Positions 1 to 8,454 are shown, counted from the stretch's first letter. The stretch: DNA of 29,137 nucleotides from JBJFCE01 sp051888775 (GCA_051888775.1 JBJFCE010000099.1:1-29137), one strand, 5' to 3'. A program made the numbers and translations. Notes: generated by a model from the sequence alone, not told the origin.

Positions 1-110
1 GTATTTTGGCACCTTATGTACCGTTACGGACGAGGTGTAGCGAAAGCGTGCCCACACTGACAGAAACAGCAGGGCAACCGTTTGTGTCCTTCTGACAGAG
101 TTCTACAAAT
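1..110. repeat. Partial copy of palindromic intergenic element A
   Basis: Bases 1-53 match the reverse complement of 5432-5484 with a single difference, and similarity resumes at the end (ctgacagag then a diverged ctacaaat), so this is one half of the palindromic element seen complete at 5386-5562. The middle part (about 54-90) is diverged. The first seven bases are exactly the loop sequence at the apex of the complete copy, so the window begins at the tip of the hairpin. No protein is encoded. Function is unknown; the family resembles mobile palindromic repeats without a transposase. Confidence 0.8.
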
Positions 111-119
111 GACTATGAA
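92..119 (+). promoter_or_regulatory. Possible promoter for purE operon
   Basis: CTGACA (92-97) and TATGAA (114-119) are separated by 16 bases and lie just upstream of the purE ribosome binding site. The -35-like hexamer is inside the end of repeat element A. The match is moderate (5/6 and 4/6 to consensus), and the true promoter could lie outside the window. I see no purine riboswitch or PurR-box between here and purE. Confidence 0.3.
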
Positions 120-145
120 GATATGACATAAGGAGGAGTACCGCT

Positions 146-646
146 ATGGCACAGGTAGGAATTGTCATGGGCAGTGATTCGGATATGCCCGTTATGGCAA
201 AAGCAGCAGACATTTTGGAGGAGCTTGGAATTTCATATGAGATGACGATCATCTCCGCCCACAGAGAACCGGATGTGTTCTTTGAATATGCAAAGTCGGC
301 AGAAGAGAAAGGCTTCAAGGTTATCATTGCAGGAGCGGGAATGGCAGCCCATCTTCCGGGTATGTGTGCAGCGATCTTTCCGATGCCGGTCATCGGTATT
401 CCGATGCATACGACATCGCTTGGCGGAAGAGATTCTTTGTACTCTATCGTACAGATGCCGTCGGGCATTCCTGTTGCGACTGTTGCCATTAACGGTGGCG
501 CCAATGCGGGACTTCTGGCAGCCAAGATCCTTGCAACTTCTGATGCGCAGCTGCTTGCAAGGTTAAAAGAGTATTCCAAGACGCTGAAAGAGAGTGTCCA
601 GAAAAAAGATGCCAGACTGAAAGAAGTCGGCTATAAAAATTATTAA
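146..646 (+). CDS. purE: PurE, N5-carboxyaminoimidazole ribonucleotide mutase (class I)
   Basis: This cytoplasmic enzyme shifts the carboxyl group of N5-CAIR to give CAIR in de novo purine synthesis. The 166-residue protein is the normal length for class I PurE. It shows the phosphate/substrate loop GSDSDMP (residues 9-15), the conserved histidine in SAHREPD (His39), and the glycine-rich GAGMAAHLPGM segment in the second half. The ATG at 146 follows a near-perfect AGGAGGAG ribosome binding site at 131-138. It is the first gene of the visible purE-purM-purN-purD run; a 53-bp gap separates it from purM with no terminator, so co-transcription is likely. The HREP sequence replaces the HRTP seen in E. 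coli PurE, a small variation that leaves the histidine intact. Confidence 0.96.
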   Translation: MAQVGIVMGSDSDMPVMAKAADILEELGISYEMTIISAHREPDVFFEYAKSAEEKGFKVIIAGAGMAAHLPGMCAAIFPMPVIGIPMHTTSLGGRDSLYSIVQMPSGIPVATVAINGGANAGLLAAKILATSDAQLLARLKEYSKTLKESVQKKDARLKEVGYKNY

Positions 647-699
647 TTAGAGAATCAGAAAATAATGACATGCCGAAGGTGCATGGAACGGAGGATAAC

Positions 700-1725
700 A
701 TGGATTACAAGAATGCAGGTGTTGATATCGAAGCCGGTTACAAGTCGGTGGAGCTGATGAAGAAGTATGTCAAGGAAACGATGAGACCGGAAGTATTAGG
801 CGGTCTTGGCGGATTTTCCGGTGCGTTTTCACTTGAAAAGATCAAAGGCATGGAAAAGCCGACATTAGTATCCGGTACGGACGGTGTCGGAACGAAATTG
901 AAGCTGGCATTTCTTTTGGACAAGCACGATACGGTCGGAATCGACTGCGTGGCAATGTGTGTGAACGACATTGCATGTGCGGGCGGCGAACCGTTATTTT
1001 TCCTTGATTATATTGCATGCGGTAAGAACTATCCGGAGAAGATCGCGACGATCGTAAAGGGTGTGGCAGACGGCTGTATCCAGTCCGGTGCAGCACTGAT
1101 CGGCGGTGAGACTGCAGAAATGCCCGGCTTTTATCCGGAAGACGAGTACGATCTGGCAGGTTTTGCAGTCGGTGTCGTAGATGAAAAGGATCTGATCACG
1201 GGTGAAAACTTAAAGGCAGGGGATGTACTGATCGGTATGGCATCCAGCGGTGTCCACAGCAACGGCTTCTCTCTTGTACGTAAAGTGTTTGAGATGACAA
1301 AGGAAAGTCTGAACACGTATTATGACGAACTCGGAAAGACACTTGGCGAGGCGCTGATTGCACCGACCAAGATTTATGTGAAAGCATTAAAGAGCGTAAA
1401 GGATGCCGGTGTTACCGTAAAGGCATGCAGCCATATTACGGGCGGCGGATTTTATGAAAATGTACCGCGTATGTTAAAGGATGGTATCCGTGCCGTGATT
1501 GAAAAAGACAGCTATGAGGTTCCGGCAATCTTTAAGATGCTTCAGAAAAAGGGCAATATTGAAGATCAGATGATGTACAATACCTATAACATGGGTATCG
1601 GTATGATCGTTGCCGTAGATCCTGCGGATGTGGACAAGACCATGGAAGCAATGCGGGCAGCAGGAGAGACTCCGTATGTGATCGGACATACCGAGGCAGG
1701 AGAAAAAGGAGTAACCTTATGTTAA
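700..1725 (+). CDS. purM: PurM, phosphoribosylformylglycinamidine cyclo-ligase (AIR synthetase)
   Basis: PurM closes FGAM to aminoimidazole ribonucleotide using ATP. The 341-residue product is full length for the family. It has the N-terminal GTDGVGTK nucleotide/substrate motif (residues 59-66), the GGEPLFFLDY stretch, and GGETAEMPGFY, all characteristic of PurM. An in-frame ATG exists at 670, but ATG 700 is preferred because GGAGG at 690-694 is correctly placed and the PurM homology starts at MDYKNAGVDI. Its last codons overlap the purN start by 7 nt, which points to translational coupling. Nothing in it appears broken. Confidence 0.96.
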   Translation: MDYKNAGVDIEAGYKSVELMKKYVKETMRPEVLGGLGGFSGAFSLEKIKGMEKPTLVSGTDGVGTKLKLAFLLDKHDTVGIDCVAMCVNDIACAGGEPLFFLDYIACGKNYPEKIATIVKGVADGCIQSGAALIGGETAEMPGFYPEDEYDLAGFAVGVVDEKDLITGENLKAGDVLIGMASSGVHSNGFSLVRKVFEMTKESLNTYYDELGKTLGEALIAPTKIYVKALKSVKDAGVTVKACSHITGGGFYENVPRMLKDGIRAVIEKDSYEVPAIFKMLQKKGNIEDQMMYNTYNMGIGMIVAVDPADVDKTMEAMRAAGETPYVIGHTEAGEKGVTLC

Positions 1726-2345
1726 GAGTGCTTGTGTGTGTATCCGGCGGAGGAACCAATTTACAGGCAATTATAGACGGTACTTTAAACGGAACGATCA
1801 CGAATACGCAGATTGTGCGCGTGATCAGCAATAATCCCGGGGCATATGCGTTGGAGCGGGCAAAAAAGCATGGTATTGATGCGGTATGCGTATCGCCGAA
1901 AGCGTATGAGACGCGGGCAGCCTTTCATGAAGCTTTTTTGCAGGCGGTGGAAGAGGCAGAACCGGATTTAATTGTACTTGCAGGTTTTCTGGTAGTGATC
2001 CCGCAGGAAATGATTACTAGATACAGAAACCGGATCATCAATATTCATCCGTCCCTGATCCCCTCTTTTTGCGGAACAGGTTATTACGGGCTGAAGGTAC
2101 ATGAGGGTGCACTGGCAAGGGGCGTGAAGGTAACTGGAGCGACCGTACATTTTGTAGATGAAGGAACCGATACGGGACCGATTATTTTCCAGAAGGCCGT
2201 GGAGGTCTGTGACGGCGATACACCCGAAATATTGCAGCGCCGGGTTATGGAGCAGGCGGAATGGATCATCCTGCCGCGTGCGATTGATGCCATTGCAAAC
2301 GGCAGAGTCCGGATCGAGGACGGCAAGGTACAGGTAGTATCATAA
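1719..2345 (+). CDS. purN: PurN, phosphoribosylglycinamide formyltransferase (folate-dependent)
   Basis: PurN transfers a formyl group from 10-formyl-THF to glycinamide ribonucleotide. The 208-residue protein carries the N-terminal SGGGTNLQAI phosphate-binding loop and the full catalytic triad expected from E. coli PurN: Asn108 and His110 in NIHPSLIPSF and Asp151 in DEGTDTGPI. The start overlaps the purM stop by 7 nt, with an AGGAG-like site at about 1699-1711 inside purM. An 88-bp untranslated gap follows before purD; I see no terminator in it. Confidence 0.96.
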   Translation: MLRVLVCVSGGGTNLQAIIDGTLNGTITNTQIVRVISNNPGAYALERAKKHGIDAVCVSPKAYETRAAFHEAFLQAVEEAEPDLIVLAGFLVVIPQEMITRYRNRIINIHPSLIPSFCGTGYYGLKVHEGALARGVKVTGATVHFVDEGTDTGPIIFQKAVEVCDGDTPEILQRRVMEQAEWIILPRAIDAIANGRVRIEDGKVQVVS

Positions 2346-2433
2346 GATAACGGTACAGCGAGAAAGCAGATCAGGAAAACAGTGCCACAGGAAAAGAGCG
2401 GCACAGGGAAAAACAAAACAGGAGCATACATAG

Positions 2434-3711
2434 ATGAAGATATTAATCGTTGGAAGCGGCGGCAGAGAGCACGCCATAGCAACAAGTGTAGCAAAGAGCA
2501 AACGTGTGGATCAGATCTACTGCGCACCGGGGAATGCCGGAATCGGTATGATTGCGGAGTGTGTTCCGATCGGTGCCATGGAATTTGACAAGCTTGTTGC
2601 TTTTGCAAAGGAAAAAGCAATTGATATGGTAATCGTCGGCATGGACGATCCTTTAGTGGGCGGACTTGTGGACGAGCTGGAAAAGGCGGGTATTCCTGCT
2701 TTCGGACCGAAGAAGAATGCGGCAATTCTGGAAGGCAGCAAGGCATTTTCAAAAGATCTGATGAAGAAATATAATATTCCGACAGCAGCCTATGAAACCT
2801 TTGACAATGCAGATGCGGCAACGGAATATTTAAAGACCAAGGCAGAGTTCCCTATCGTATTAAAGGCGGACGGTCTGGCACTGGGCAAGGGCGTTCTGAT
2901 CTGCAATACGCTTGAGGAAGCACTGGATGGTGTCAGGGAGATCATGGAGGATAAGAAGTTTGGGAGTGCCGGAAACCGTATGGTGATTGAGGAATTCATG
3001 ACGGGGCGCGAGGTCAGCGTTCTTTCCTTTGTGGACGGAAAGACGATCAAGATCATGTCCTCCGCACAGGATCATAAGCGGGCAAAGGACGGAGATCAGG
3101 GACTTAATACCGGAGGTATGGGCAATTTTTCACCCAGCCCGTTCTATACACCTGAGGTGGATGCATTCTGTAAAAAATATATTTATCAGGCAACCGTGGA
3201 TGCGATGGCGGCAGAAGACAGGCCGTTCAAGGGCGTGATTTTCTTTGGTCTGATGCTGACCGAAAAGGGACCGCGCGTACTGGAATACAATGCACGCTTC
3301 GGAGATCCGGAAGCACAGGTTGTACTGCCGAGAATGAAGAACGATATTATTGATGTATGCGAAGCATGTATTAACGGTACGCTGGATCAGATCTATCTTC
3401 AGTTTGAAGACAATGCGGCGGTCTGTGTTGTACTTGCTTCCGACGGCTATCCGGTCGCATATGAGAAAGGCTTTGTTATAAACGGATTGGAGAAGTTTGA
3501 AGGCAAAGAGGATTATTATTGCTTCCATGCGGGAACCAAGCTTGATGCGGAAGGCAGGATCGTGACAAACGGCGGTCGTGTACTCGGTATTACCGCAACG
3601 GGAAAAGATCTGAAAACTGCCAGAGCAAAGGCATATGAAGCAACCGAATGGGTTGATTTTGCCAATAAATATATGCGACATGATATCGGGAAAGCGATAG
3701 ATGAAGCATAA
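2434..3711 (+). CDS. purD: PurD, phosphoribosylamine-glycine ligase
   Basis: PurD joins glycine to phosphoribosylamine with ATP, the second step of purine synthesis. The 425-residue length is normal. The protein opens with the GSGGREHAI motif, has the inter-domain DDPLVGGLVDELEKAGI region, a central ATP-grasp domain with LKADGLALGKGV, and the metal/ATP-binding end EYNARFGDPEAQVVLPRM. The ATG at 2434 has AGGAG at 2420-2424. It closes the purine run in this window; the next gene starts 47 bp downstream without a visible terminator, so read-through is plausible. Confidence 0.96.
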   Translation: MKILIVGSGGREHAIATSVAKSKRVDQIYCAPGNAGIGMIAECVPIGAMEFDKLVAFAKEKAIDMVIVGMDDPLVGGLVDELEKAGIPAFGPKKNAAILEGSKAFSKDLMKKYNIPTAAYETFDNADAATEYLKTKAEFPIVLKADGLALGKGVLICNTLEEALDGVREIMEDKKFGSAGNRMVIEEFMTGREVSVLSFVDGKTIKIMSSAQDHKRAKDGDQGLNTGGMGNFSPSPFYTPEVDAFCKKYIYQATVDAMAAEDRPFKGVIFFGLMLTEKGPRVLEYNARFGDPEAQVVLPRMKNDIIDVCEACINGTLDQIYLQFEDNAAVCVVLASDGYPVAYEKGFVINGLEKFEGKEDYYCFHAGTKLDAEGRIVTNGGRVLGITATGKDLKTARAKAYEATEWVDFANKYMRHDIGKAIDEA

Positions 3712-3758
3712 AGACATATAGCAATGTAGAACAGGGGAATCAAATCAGAGGAGTCGGT

Positions 3759-5228
3759 ATGAGAGGAAACAGGAAAAGACGTGGAATACTGCATGGTACA
3801 TTTCTGGCATTGGCAGCAGCTGTGTTTTTGGCAATGTCTGTCGGAGGAACCAATGCATACGCATATGAGAATACGATCGGAGTTGTCAAAGAAGGAGATG
3901 CCAGAATCCGTTCATCATCTTCTACGGACAGTACCGTTCTTGCAAGTGTGCTTTCCGGGGACAGACTTGAGATCTGCGGCATGGAAACGGGCGCGGATGG
4001 GTATACTTGGTATAAGGTCTATGTTGACCGCAGTACGATCGGCTATGTCAGAAGTGACCGCATAACAGATACCGGAGAAAAGACCGGGGGCGTGACGGAT
4101 GATCATGTGACGGGCAATGCAGGTCAGAATACGAATACGCCTCAGGATGATAATTCCCAGGATACCCCTCAGGATACAGTCATAGCAGAAGATCCGCAGG
4201 ACACACCGGATGATATAGAGATACCGCAAGATACAACGGATCTTCCGGTGGATACAACACCTGTAGCTACTGTTGAAGGAGCGAAGTTACAATCCATCGG
4301 ACTTGGCAGCAATGTGTCCATGACACCTGCTTTTTCGCCGGATGTGACGGAATATACGATTTTGGTAGACGAGAATACCACTTCGATTGCGGTATTCGGT
4401 GTTCCGGCAGAGGGTGCTTCCGTAACGGAAAATTACGGCTTTGACGATCTGAAGCGGGGCAGCAATATGGCAGTCATTACCGTACAGGCAGCAGATGGCA
4501 CGACCAAAAGCTATTACTTTACGGTCAATCGCGGAGAAGCGAGTGCGGAAATCCATTATGCACAGCCGGGAACGGACGGAGAGGGAACGCAGAGCGGTCA
4601 AGCGGATGCGGCTCAGAATGCGCGTAAGGGCGGAAACAGCGGCTGGATCGTATTTTTACTGGTAGTGATCCTTGCGATGGCAGCAGTCATTGTGCTGATG
4701 GGGTTGCGTCTTCGGGATTACCGCAGGGAACTTTACGGTGAAGATCCGGAGGAGTTTCATCTGAAAGATGCATTACCGGATAACAGTGTATTCCGAAAAG
4801 TATTTTCGCAGAAAACCGAAAGGACCTTCGGAAGAGAAGAAAGAAAAACTCGCACAAGCCGTCTGCATGTGAAACAAGATCCGGATGAGGAAGATGATGC
4901 CTATGAAGCCGACGTATATGAAGATGACGATGTGTATGATGACGAGGATGTTCATGAGGCAGCTTCGGAAGAAACACAGGACTTTATGTATGATGTCAGA
5001 CAGACCGCTGAGGATGCGGCTCAGATTCAGGACCCCGGCATGAGGTATCAGTCTTCTGATGAGCCTGATATTGAACCGGAGGATGATGAACTGGAAGACA
5101 TCATGGAACGGAATGCGACGATCACGGATCGGGACAACGGAAAAGAAGTTTGGAAATCTGTCAATTTCATGACGCCGTCGGATGATCTGGAATTTGAGTT
5201 TATTGAACTTGAAGATGAAAACGAATAA
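3759..5228 (+). CDS. Secreted-then-anchored SH3b / cadherin-like domain protein with acidic cytoplasmic tail
   Basis: Not a named family member. The 489 residues read in order: basic N-terminus and Sec signal peptide (about 1-36, ending TNAYAYE); a bacterial SH3 domain (about 40-102, IRSSSSTDSTVLASV ... WYKVYV ... IGYVRSDRI); a Pro/Gln/Asp/Thr linker with repeated PQDT units (about 103-170); a cadherin-like beta-sandwich of the PF12733 type (about 173-261, with FSPDVTEYTI and GTTKSYYFTV); a short linker; one transmembrane helix (about 295-316); and a cytoplasmic tail (317-489) very rich in Asp, Glu and Tyr. SH3b domains usually bind cell-wall peptide or glycan, so a wall-sensing or scaffold role is possible but inferred. 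RBS AGAGGAG lies at 3747-3753. It lies close behind purD, perhaps sharing its transcript; a functional link to purine synthesis is not evident. Confidence 0.85.
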   Translation: MRGNRKRRGILHGTFLALAAAVFLAMSVGGTNAYAYENTIGVVKEGDARIRSSSSTDSTVLASVLSGDRLEICGMETGADGYTWYKVYVDRSTIGYVRSDRITDTGEKTGGVTDDHVTGNAGQNTNTPQDDNSQDTPQDTVIAEDPQDTPDDIEIPQDTTDLPVDTTPVATVEGAKLQSIGLGSNVSMTPAFSPDVTEYTILVDENTTSIAVFGVPAEGASVTENYGFDDLKRGSNMAVITVQAADGTTKSYYFTVNRGEASAEIHYAQPGTDGEGTQSGQADAAQNARKGGNSGWIVFLLVVILAMAAVIVLMGLRLRDYRRELYGEDPEEFHLKDALPDNSVFRKVFSQKTERTFGREERKTRTSRLHVKQDPDEEDDAYEADVYEDDDVYDDEDVHEAASEETQDFMYDVRQTAEDAAQIQDPGMRYQSSDEPDIEPEDDELEDIMERNATITDRDNGKEVWKSVNFMTPSDDLEFEFIELEDENE

Positions 5229-5246
5229 TATTTGAGCAGCATACAA

Positions 5247-5311
5247 GGGCTATTGCACGAAATAAAATCCTGCCTGCGTGCCGGCAAAACGATTATTTCA
5301 TGCGATAGCCC
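5247..5311. repeat. 65-nt hairpin downstream of the SH3b gene
   Basis: The arms 5247-5265 (gggctattgcacgaaataa) and 5293-5311 pair with two wobble-type differences around a 27-nt loop. It sits 18 bp after the stop codon of the SH3b gene. There is no U-run after the right arm, so it is not a standard intrinsic terminator; it could protect the 3' end of the mRNA or be another small palindromic repeat. Confidence 0.6.
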
Positions 5312-5385
5312 ATTTGATCTTATAGTAACGAAAGTTTGCTTTTTGTAAGCATCCCTGTATAGTTACAGGATCAGGAATTTGTAAA

Positions 5386-5562
5386 GCTCTGTCAGCAAAA
5401 TGAGAAGGGTACCCACAGAACTGTCAGCTGCGGGCACGCTTTCGCTACACTTCGTCCGTAACGGTACATAAGGTGCCAAAATACGGCACCTAAGTACCGA
5501 CGGACTCACAGTACCCGTAGCTGACAGTTTTGTGGGTACCCTTCTCATTTTGTTGACAAAGC
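5386..5562. repeat. Complete palindromic intergenic element A (177 bp)
   Basis: The outer arms 5386-5434 and 5514-5562 are reverse complements at 45 of 49 positions. A second nested palindrome lies inside (about 5454-5508), ending in the apex stem aggtgcc (5471-5477) / ggcacct (5485-5491) with a 7-nt loop. The whole element can fold as one long interrupted hairpin or cruciform. A half copy in the opposite orientation begins the window. The interval 5229-5608 has no protein gene: it contains this element and the 5247-5311 hairpin. A possible outer inverted end (cctgta...acagg, near 5354 and 5573) could mark the true element limits. There is no transposase nearby, so mobilisation, if any, would be in trans. 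Confidence 0.85.
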
Positions 5563-5582
5563 TTCGCAATCACCTGTTTACA
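5553..5582 (+). promoter_or_regulatory. Possible promoter for ytrA-clpC, -35 inside element A
   Basis: A perfect TTGACA (5553-5558) lies in the right arm of the palindromic element. With an 18-base spacer, TTTACA (5577-5582) is the best -10 candidate but matches consensus at only 3 of 6 positions. It is the only good -35 hexamer I saw in front of ytrA. I did not see CtsR tandem heptamers or a CIRCE inverted repeat here. Confidence 0.3.
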
Positions 5583-5608
5583 GGATGCATGGAAGGAGCA
5601 GGAAACAC

Positions 5609-5986
5609 ATGATCATAGAGATTGATTTTGAAAGTGATGAAGCGATTTATATGCAGCTTCGCAATCAGATTATCATGGGAATTGCCATGTCTGTACTGCA
5701 TGAAGGTGATACACTCCCGTCTGTGAGACAGCTTGCGGATGAGGTCGGGATCAACATGCATACTGTGAATAAGGCATATAATATTTTAAAGCAGGAAGGA
5801 TATCTTCGTGTCGATCACAGAAAGGGAACTGTTGTGTCTTTGGACAGGGATCGCATCGAAGCTTTGGAAGGACTGAAGAAACAGCTCAGACTATTGCTTG
5901 CGGGAGCCGCTTGTAAAAATATATCCAAAGAGGATATCCATGAGCTGATTGACGAAATTTATGACGAATACGGAGGACTGGAATAA
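5609..5986 (+). CDS. YtrA-subfamily GntR transcriptional regulator
   Basis: A 125-residue DNA-binding protein with an N-terminal winged helix-turn-helix of the GntR type: the segment LPSVRQLADEVGINMHTVNK (about 36-55) holds the recognition helix, followed by NILKQEGYL and a wing. The C-terminal part is only about 50 residues, predicted helical and too short for an effector domain, which places it in the YtrA subgroup. I chose ATG 5609 rather than 5585 because AAGGAG at 5593-5598 precedes it and the family homology starts with IEIDFES. The stop codon shares one base with the clpC start (TAATG), so the two are translationally coupled. YtrA regulators usually control membrane/ABC genes; here the partner is a Clp ATPase, so it probably autoregulates the ytrA-clpC unit. 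The effector is unknown. Confidence 0.9.
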   Translation: MIIEIDFESDEAIYMQLRNQIIMGIAMSVLHEGDTLPSVRQLADEVGINMHTVNKAYNILKQEGYLRVDHRKGTVVSLDRDRIEALEGLKKQLRLLLAGAACKNISKEDIHELIDEIYDEYGGLE

Positions 5987-8454
5987 TGCAGCCAAAATTT
6001 ACGGATAAAGCAAAGACGGCGCTGCATCTGGCAGCACGTACGGCAGCTTCTCTATATCAAAATTATGTGGGAACGGAACATATTTTGGTGGGACTTTTGC
6101 GGGAACGCACCGGAGTTGCGGCAAGGGTCTTATCGGATAACGGCGCCGATGAGCAGAAGATCATTGAGATGATTCGGGATCTGGTAGTGCCGGTCGGAAC
6201 GACCATGCTGCGCGAGAAAGACGGATATTCTCCAAAGGCAGCAGAGATTCTGGAAGAGAGCCACAGACAGGCGGCACGCTTTGATTCGGCAGAAACAGGA
6301 ACGGAGCATATCCTGCTTGCATTGTTAAAAGATGGCGATAATGTAGCAGTCCGGCTTTTAAATTCCCTCGGATTGAGTGTGCAGAAGCTGTATGTGGATC
6401 TGCTTGTTGCAATGGGCGAGGACGGGACACTCTATAAAGAAGATCTTGCAAACAGAAAACAAAAAGGTCGCGGCAGTAAAAAGGAGCAGGTCAGCGTTTT
6501 GAGCCAGTACAGCCGCAATCTGACGGAACTTGCTAAAAACGGCAAGTTGGATCCGGTAATCGGGCGTGAAAAAGAGATTCAGCGTGTCATTCAGATCCTC
6601 AGCAGGCGTACCAAGAATAATCCATGTCTGATCGGTGAGCCGGGAGTCGGAAAGACGGCGATTGCGGAAGGACTGGCACTTCGGATCGTAGCCGGAGAAG
6701 TACCGGATACCGTAAAGGGCAAGCAGGTGATGACACTTGATCTGTCCGGCATGGTGGCAGGTAGCAAATACCGCGGTGAGTTTGAGGAACGAATCAAAAA
6801 AGTGATTAAGGAAGTCATTCAGGAGGGCAATGTGCTGCTGTTTCTGGATGAGCTTCATACACTGATCGGTGCAGGAGGTGCGGAGGGAGCGATTGATGCG
6901 TCCAATATCTTAAAGCCTTCTCTGGCGAGAGGTGAGATCCAGCTGATCGGAGCAACCACGATTGCGGAGTATCGTAAATATATTGAAAAGGATGCAGCAC
7001 TGGAACGCAGATTCCAGCCTGTTACGGTGGAGGAACCGACGCAGGAGGAAGCCATCGGCATCCTGATGGGAATTAAGGAAAAATATGAGGAACATCACGG
7101 TGTCAGAATCTCAGATGAGGCGGTCGTAGCAGCCGTGAAGCTGTCCGAGCGTTATATCAATGACCGGAATCTGCCCGATAAAGCAATTGATTTGATCGAT
7201 GAAGCGGCAGCAGCACTTTCTCTGCGCGGAATGGAGCTTCCTCAGAATCTGAAGGATATGGAGGAAGAAATCGAACATTATAATGTCCTGATTGACCGTT
7301 CCCTTAAATTTGAGGCTTTTGCACAGGCAGGTGAGCAGAGGCGCGAACAGGAGCAGCTGATCAAGAAGTATCGCAGGGCGATGGATCGTTATCGTAAGAA
7401 GCAGCAGGAAAGCTGTCTGACGGTAACGGAACAGAATATTGCGGAAGCAGTGGCACTTTGGACCAAGATTCCGGTGAACAAACTGACGGAGAAGGAAAGC
7501 AGCCGTTTATTAAAGATGGAATCCATTCTTCATAAACGCGTCATTGGACAGGAGGAAGCAGTAACTGCAGTTTCCAGAGCTATCCGCAGGGGAAGGGTCG
7601 GACTGCAGGATCCGAACAGACCGATCGCATCTTTCTTATTCTTAGGACCGACCGGAGTCGGAAAAACAGAGCTGAGCAAAGCTCTTGCAGAGGCGATGTT
7701 CGGTACGGAGAATGCCTTGATCCGTGTGGATATGAGTGAATATATGGAGTCCCATTCGGTCTCCAAGATGATAGGTTCACCGCCCGGGTATGTCGGCTTT
7801 GAAGATGGCGGACAGCTTAGTGACAAGGTGCGCAGAAATCCGTATTCCGTGATTTTATTTGATGAAGTGGAAAAAGCGCATCCGGATGTGTTCAACATTT
7901 TGTTACAGGTGCTGGATGACGGTCATATTACCGATTCCAAGGGGCGCAAAGTAAACTTTAAAAATACGATCATTATCATGACCTCCAACGCCGGAGCTCA
8001 GCGGATCGTGTCACCAAAGAACCTCGGATTTGCGGCAGAGACTTCGGAAAAGCAGGATTATGAAAAGATGAAAGAAGGCGTCATGGAGGAAGTCAAGCGC
8101 CTGTTTAAGCCGGAATTCATCAACCGTATAGACGAGATCATGGTATTCTCTGCTTTAAATCAAAAGCATATGGAGCAGATCGTGACAATGCTTACCAGAA
8201 ACCTGTGTGCCCGCTGTGAAAAACAGCTCAGTATCGAGCTGTCCGTAACACCTGCGGTCCGTGAATATCTGGTGAAAAAATATACCGATCTTAAGATGGG
8301 AGCAAGACCCTTACGCCGTGCGATCCAGACCCAGCTGGAGGATCCGCTTGCCGAGGAAATCCTTGCCGGAAACGTAAAACCCGGCGACAAAGTCTCCGCC
8401 TCCCTGCGTGATAAAAAGATTGTCTTTCTCGTAAAAAATACGGTAGAAAAATAA
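5986..8454 (+). CDS. clpC: ClpC-type AAA+ unfoldase subunit of the Clp protease
   Basis: This cytoplasmic hexameric unfoldase feeds substrates to ClpP. The 822 residues have the ClpC layout: two N-terminal Clp-N repeats (about 1-145), AAA-1 with Walker A GEPGVGKT (217-224), a middle coiled-coil domain (about 410-480) corresponding to the ClpC M domain, AAA-2 with GPTGVGKT (554-561), a ClpP-docking LGF tripeptide (680-682), the RLFKPEFINRIDE stretch, and the C-terminal D2-small domain with GARPLRRAIQ. The M domain is of ClpC length, not the long ClpB form. In Bacillus, clpC follows ctsR-mcsA-mcsB; here only a ytrA-like gene precedes it, overlapping by one base. radA, its Bacillus neighbour, is still found downstream after one small gene. 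Intact and confidently assigned. Confidence 0.95.
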   Translation: MQPKFTDKAKTALHLAARTAASLYQNYVGTEHILVGLLRERTGVAARVLSDNGADEQKIIEMIRDLVVPVGTTMLREKDGYSPKAAEILEESHRQAARFDSAETGTEHILLALLKDGDNVAVRLLNSLGLSVQKLYVDLLVAMGEDGTLYKEDLANRKQKGRGSKKEQVSVLSQYSRNLTELAKNGKLDPVIGREKEIQRVIQILSRRTKNNPCLIGEPGVGKTAIAEGLALRIVAGEVPDTVKGKQVMTLDLSGMVAGSKYRGEFEERIKKVIKEVIQEGNVLLFLDELHTLIGAGGAEGAIDASNILKPSLARGEIQLIGATTIAEYRKYIEKDAALERRFQPVTVEEPTQEEAIGILMGIKEKYEEHHGVRISDEAVVAAVKLSERYINDRNLPDKAIDLIDEAAAALSLRGMELPQNLKDMEEEIEHYNVLIDRSLKFEAFAQAGEQRREQEQLIKKYRRAMDRYRKKQQESCLTVTEQNIAEAVALWTKIPVNKLTEKESSRLLKMESILHKRVIGQEEAVTAVSRAIRRGRVGLQDPNRPIASFLFLGPTGVGKTELSKALAEAMFGTENALIRVDMSEYMESHSVSKMIGSPPGYVGFEDGGQLSDKVRRNPYSVILFDEVEKAHPDVFNILLQVLDDGHITDSKGRKVNFKNTIIIMTSNAGAQRIVSPKNLGFAAETSEKQDYEKMKEGVMEEVKRLFKPEFINRIDEIMVFSALNQKHMEQIVTMLTRNLCARCEKQLSIELSVTPAVREYLVKKYTDLKMGARPLRRAIQTQLEDPLAEEILAGNVKPGDKVSASLRDKKIVFLVKNTVEK

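Noticed and set aside
54..145. Purine or guanine riboswitch before purE
   Set aside because: No purine-aptamer core or three-way junction could be found; the sequence is taken up by the repeat element end and the RBS.
2084..2821. Long minus-strand open frame across purN/purD
   Set aside because: It lies antisense to two intact, well-conserved genes, has no RBS and low-complexity composition; it is a shadow frame.
5247..5311. Hairpin as a rho-independent terminator
   Set aside because: The right arm is followed by catttgatc with no U-run, so it is listed as a hairpin only.
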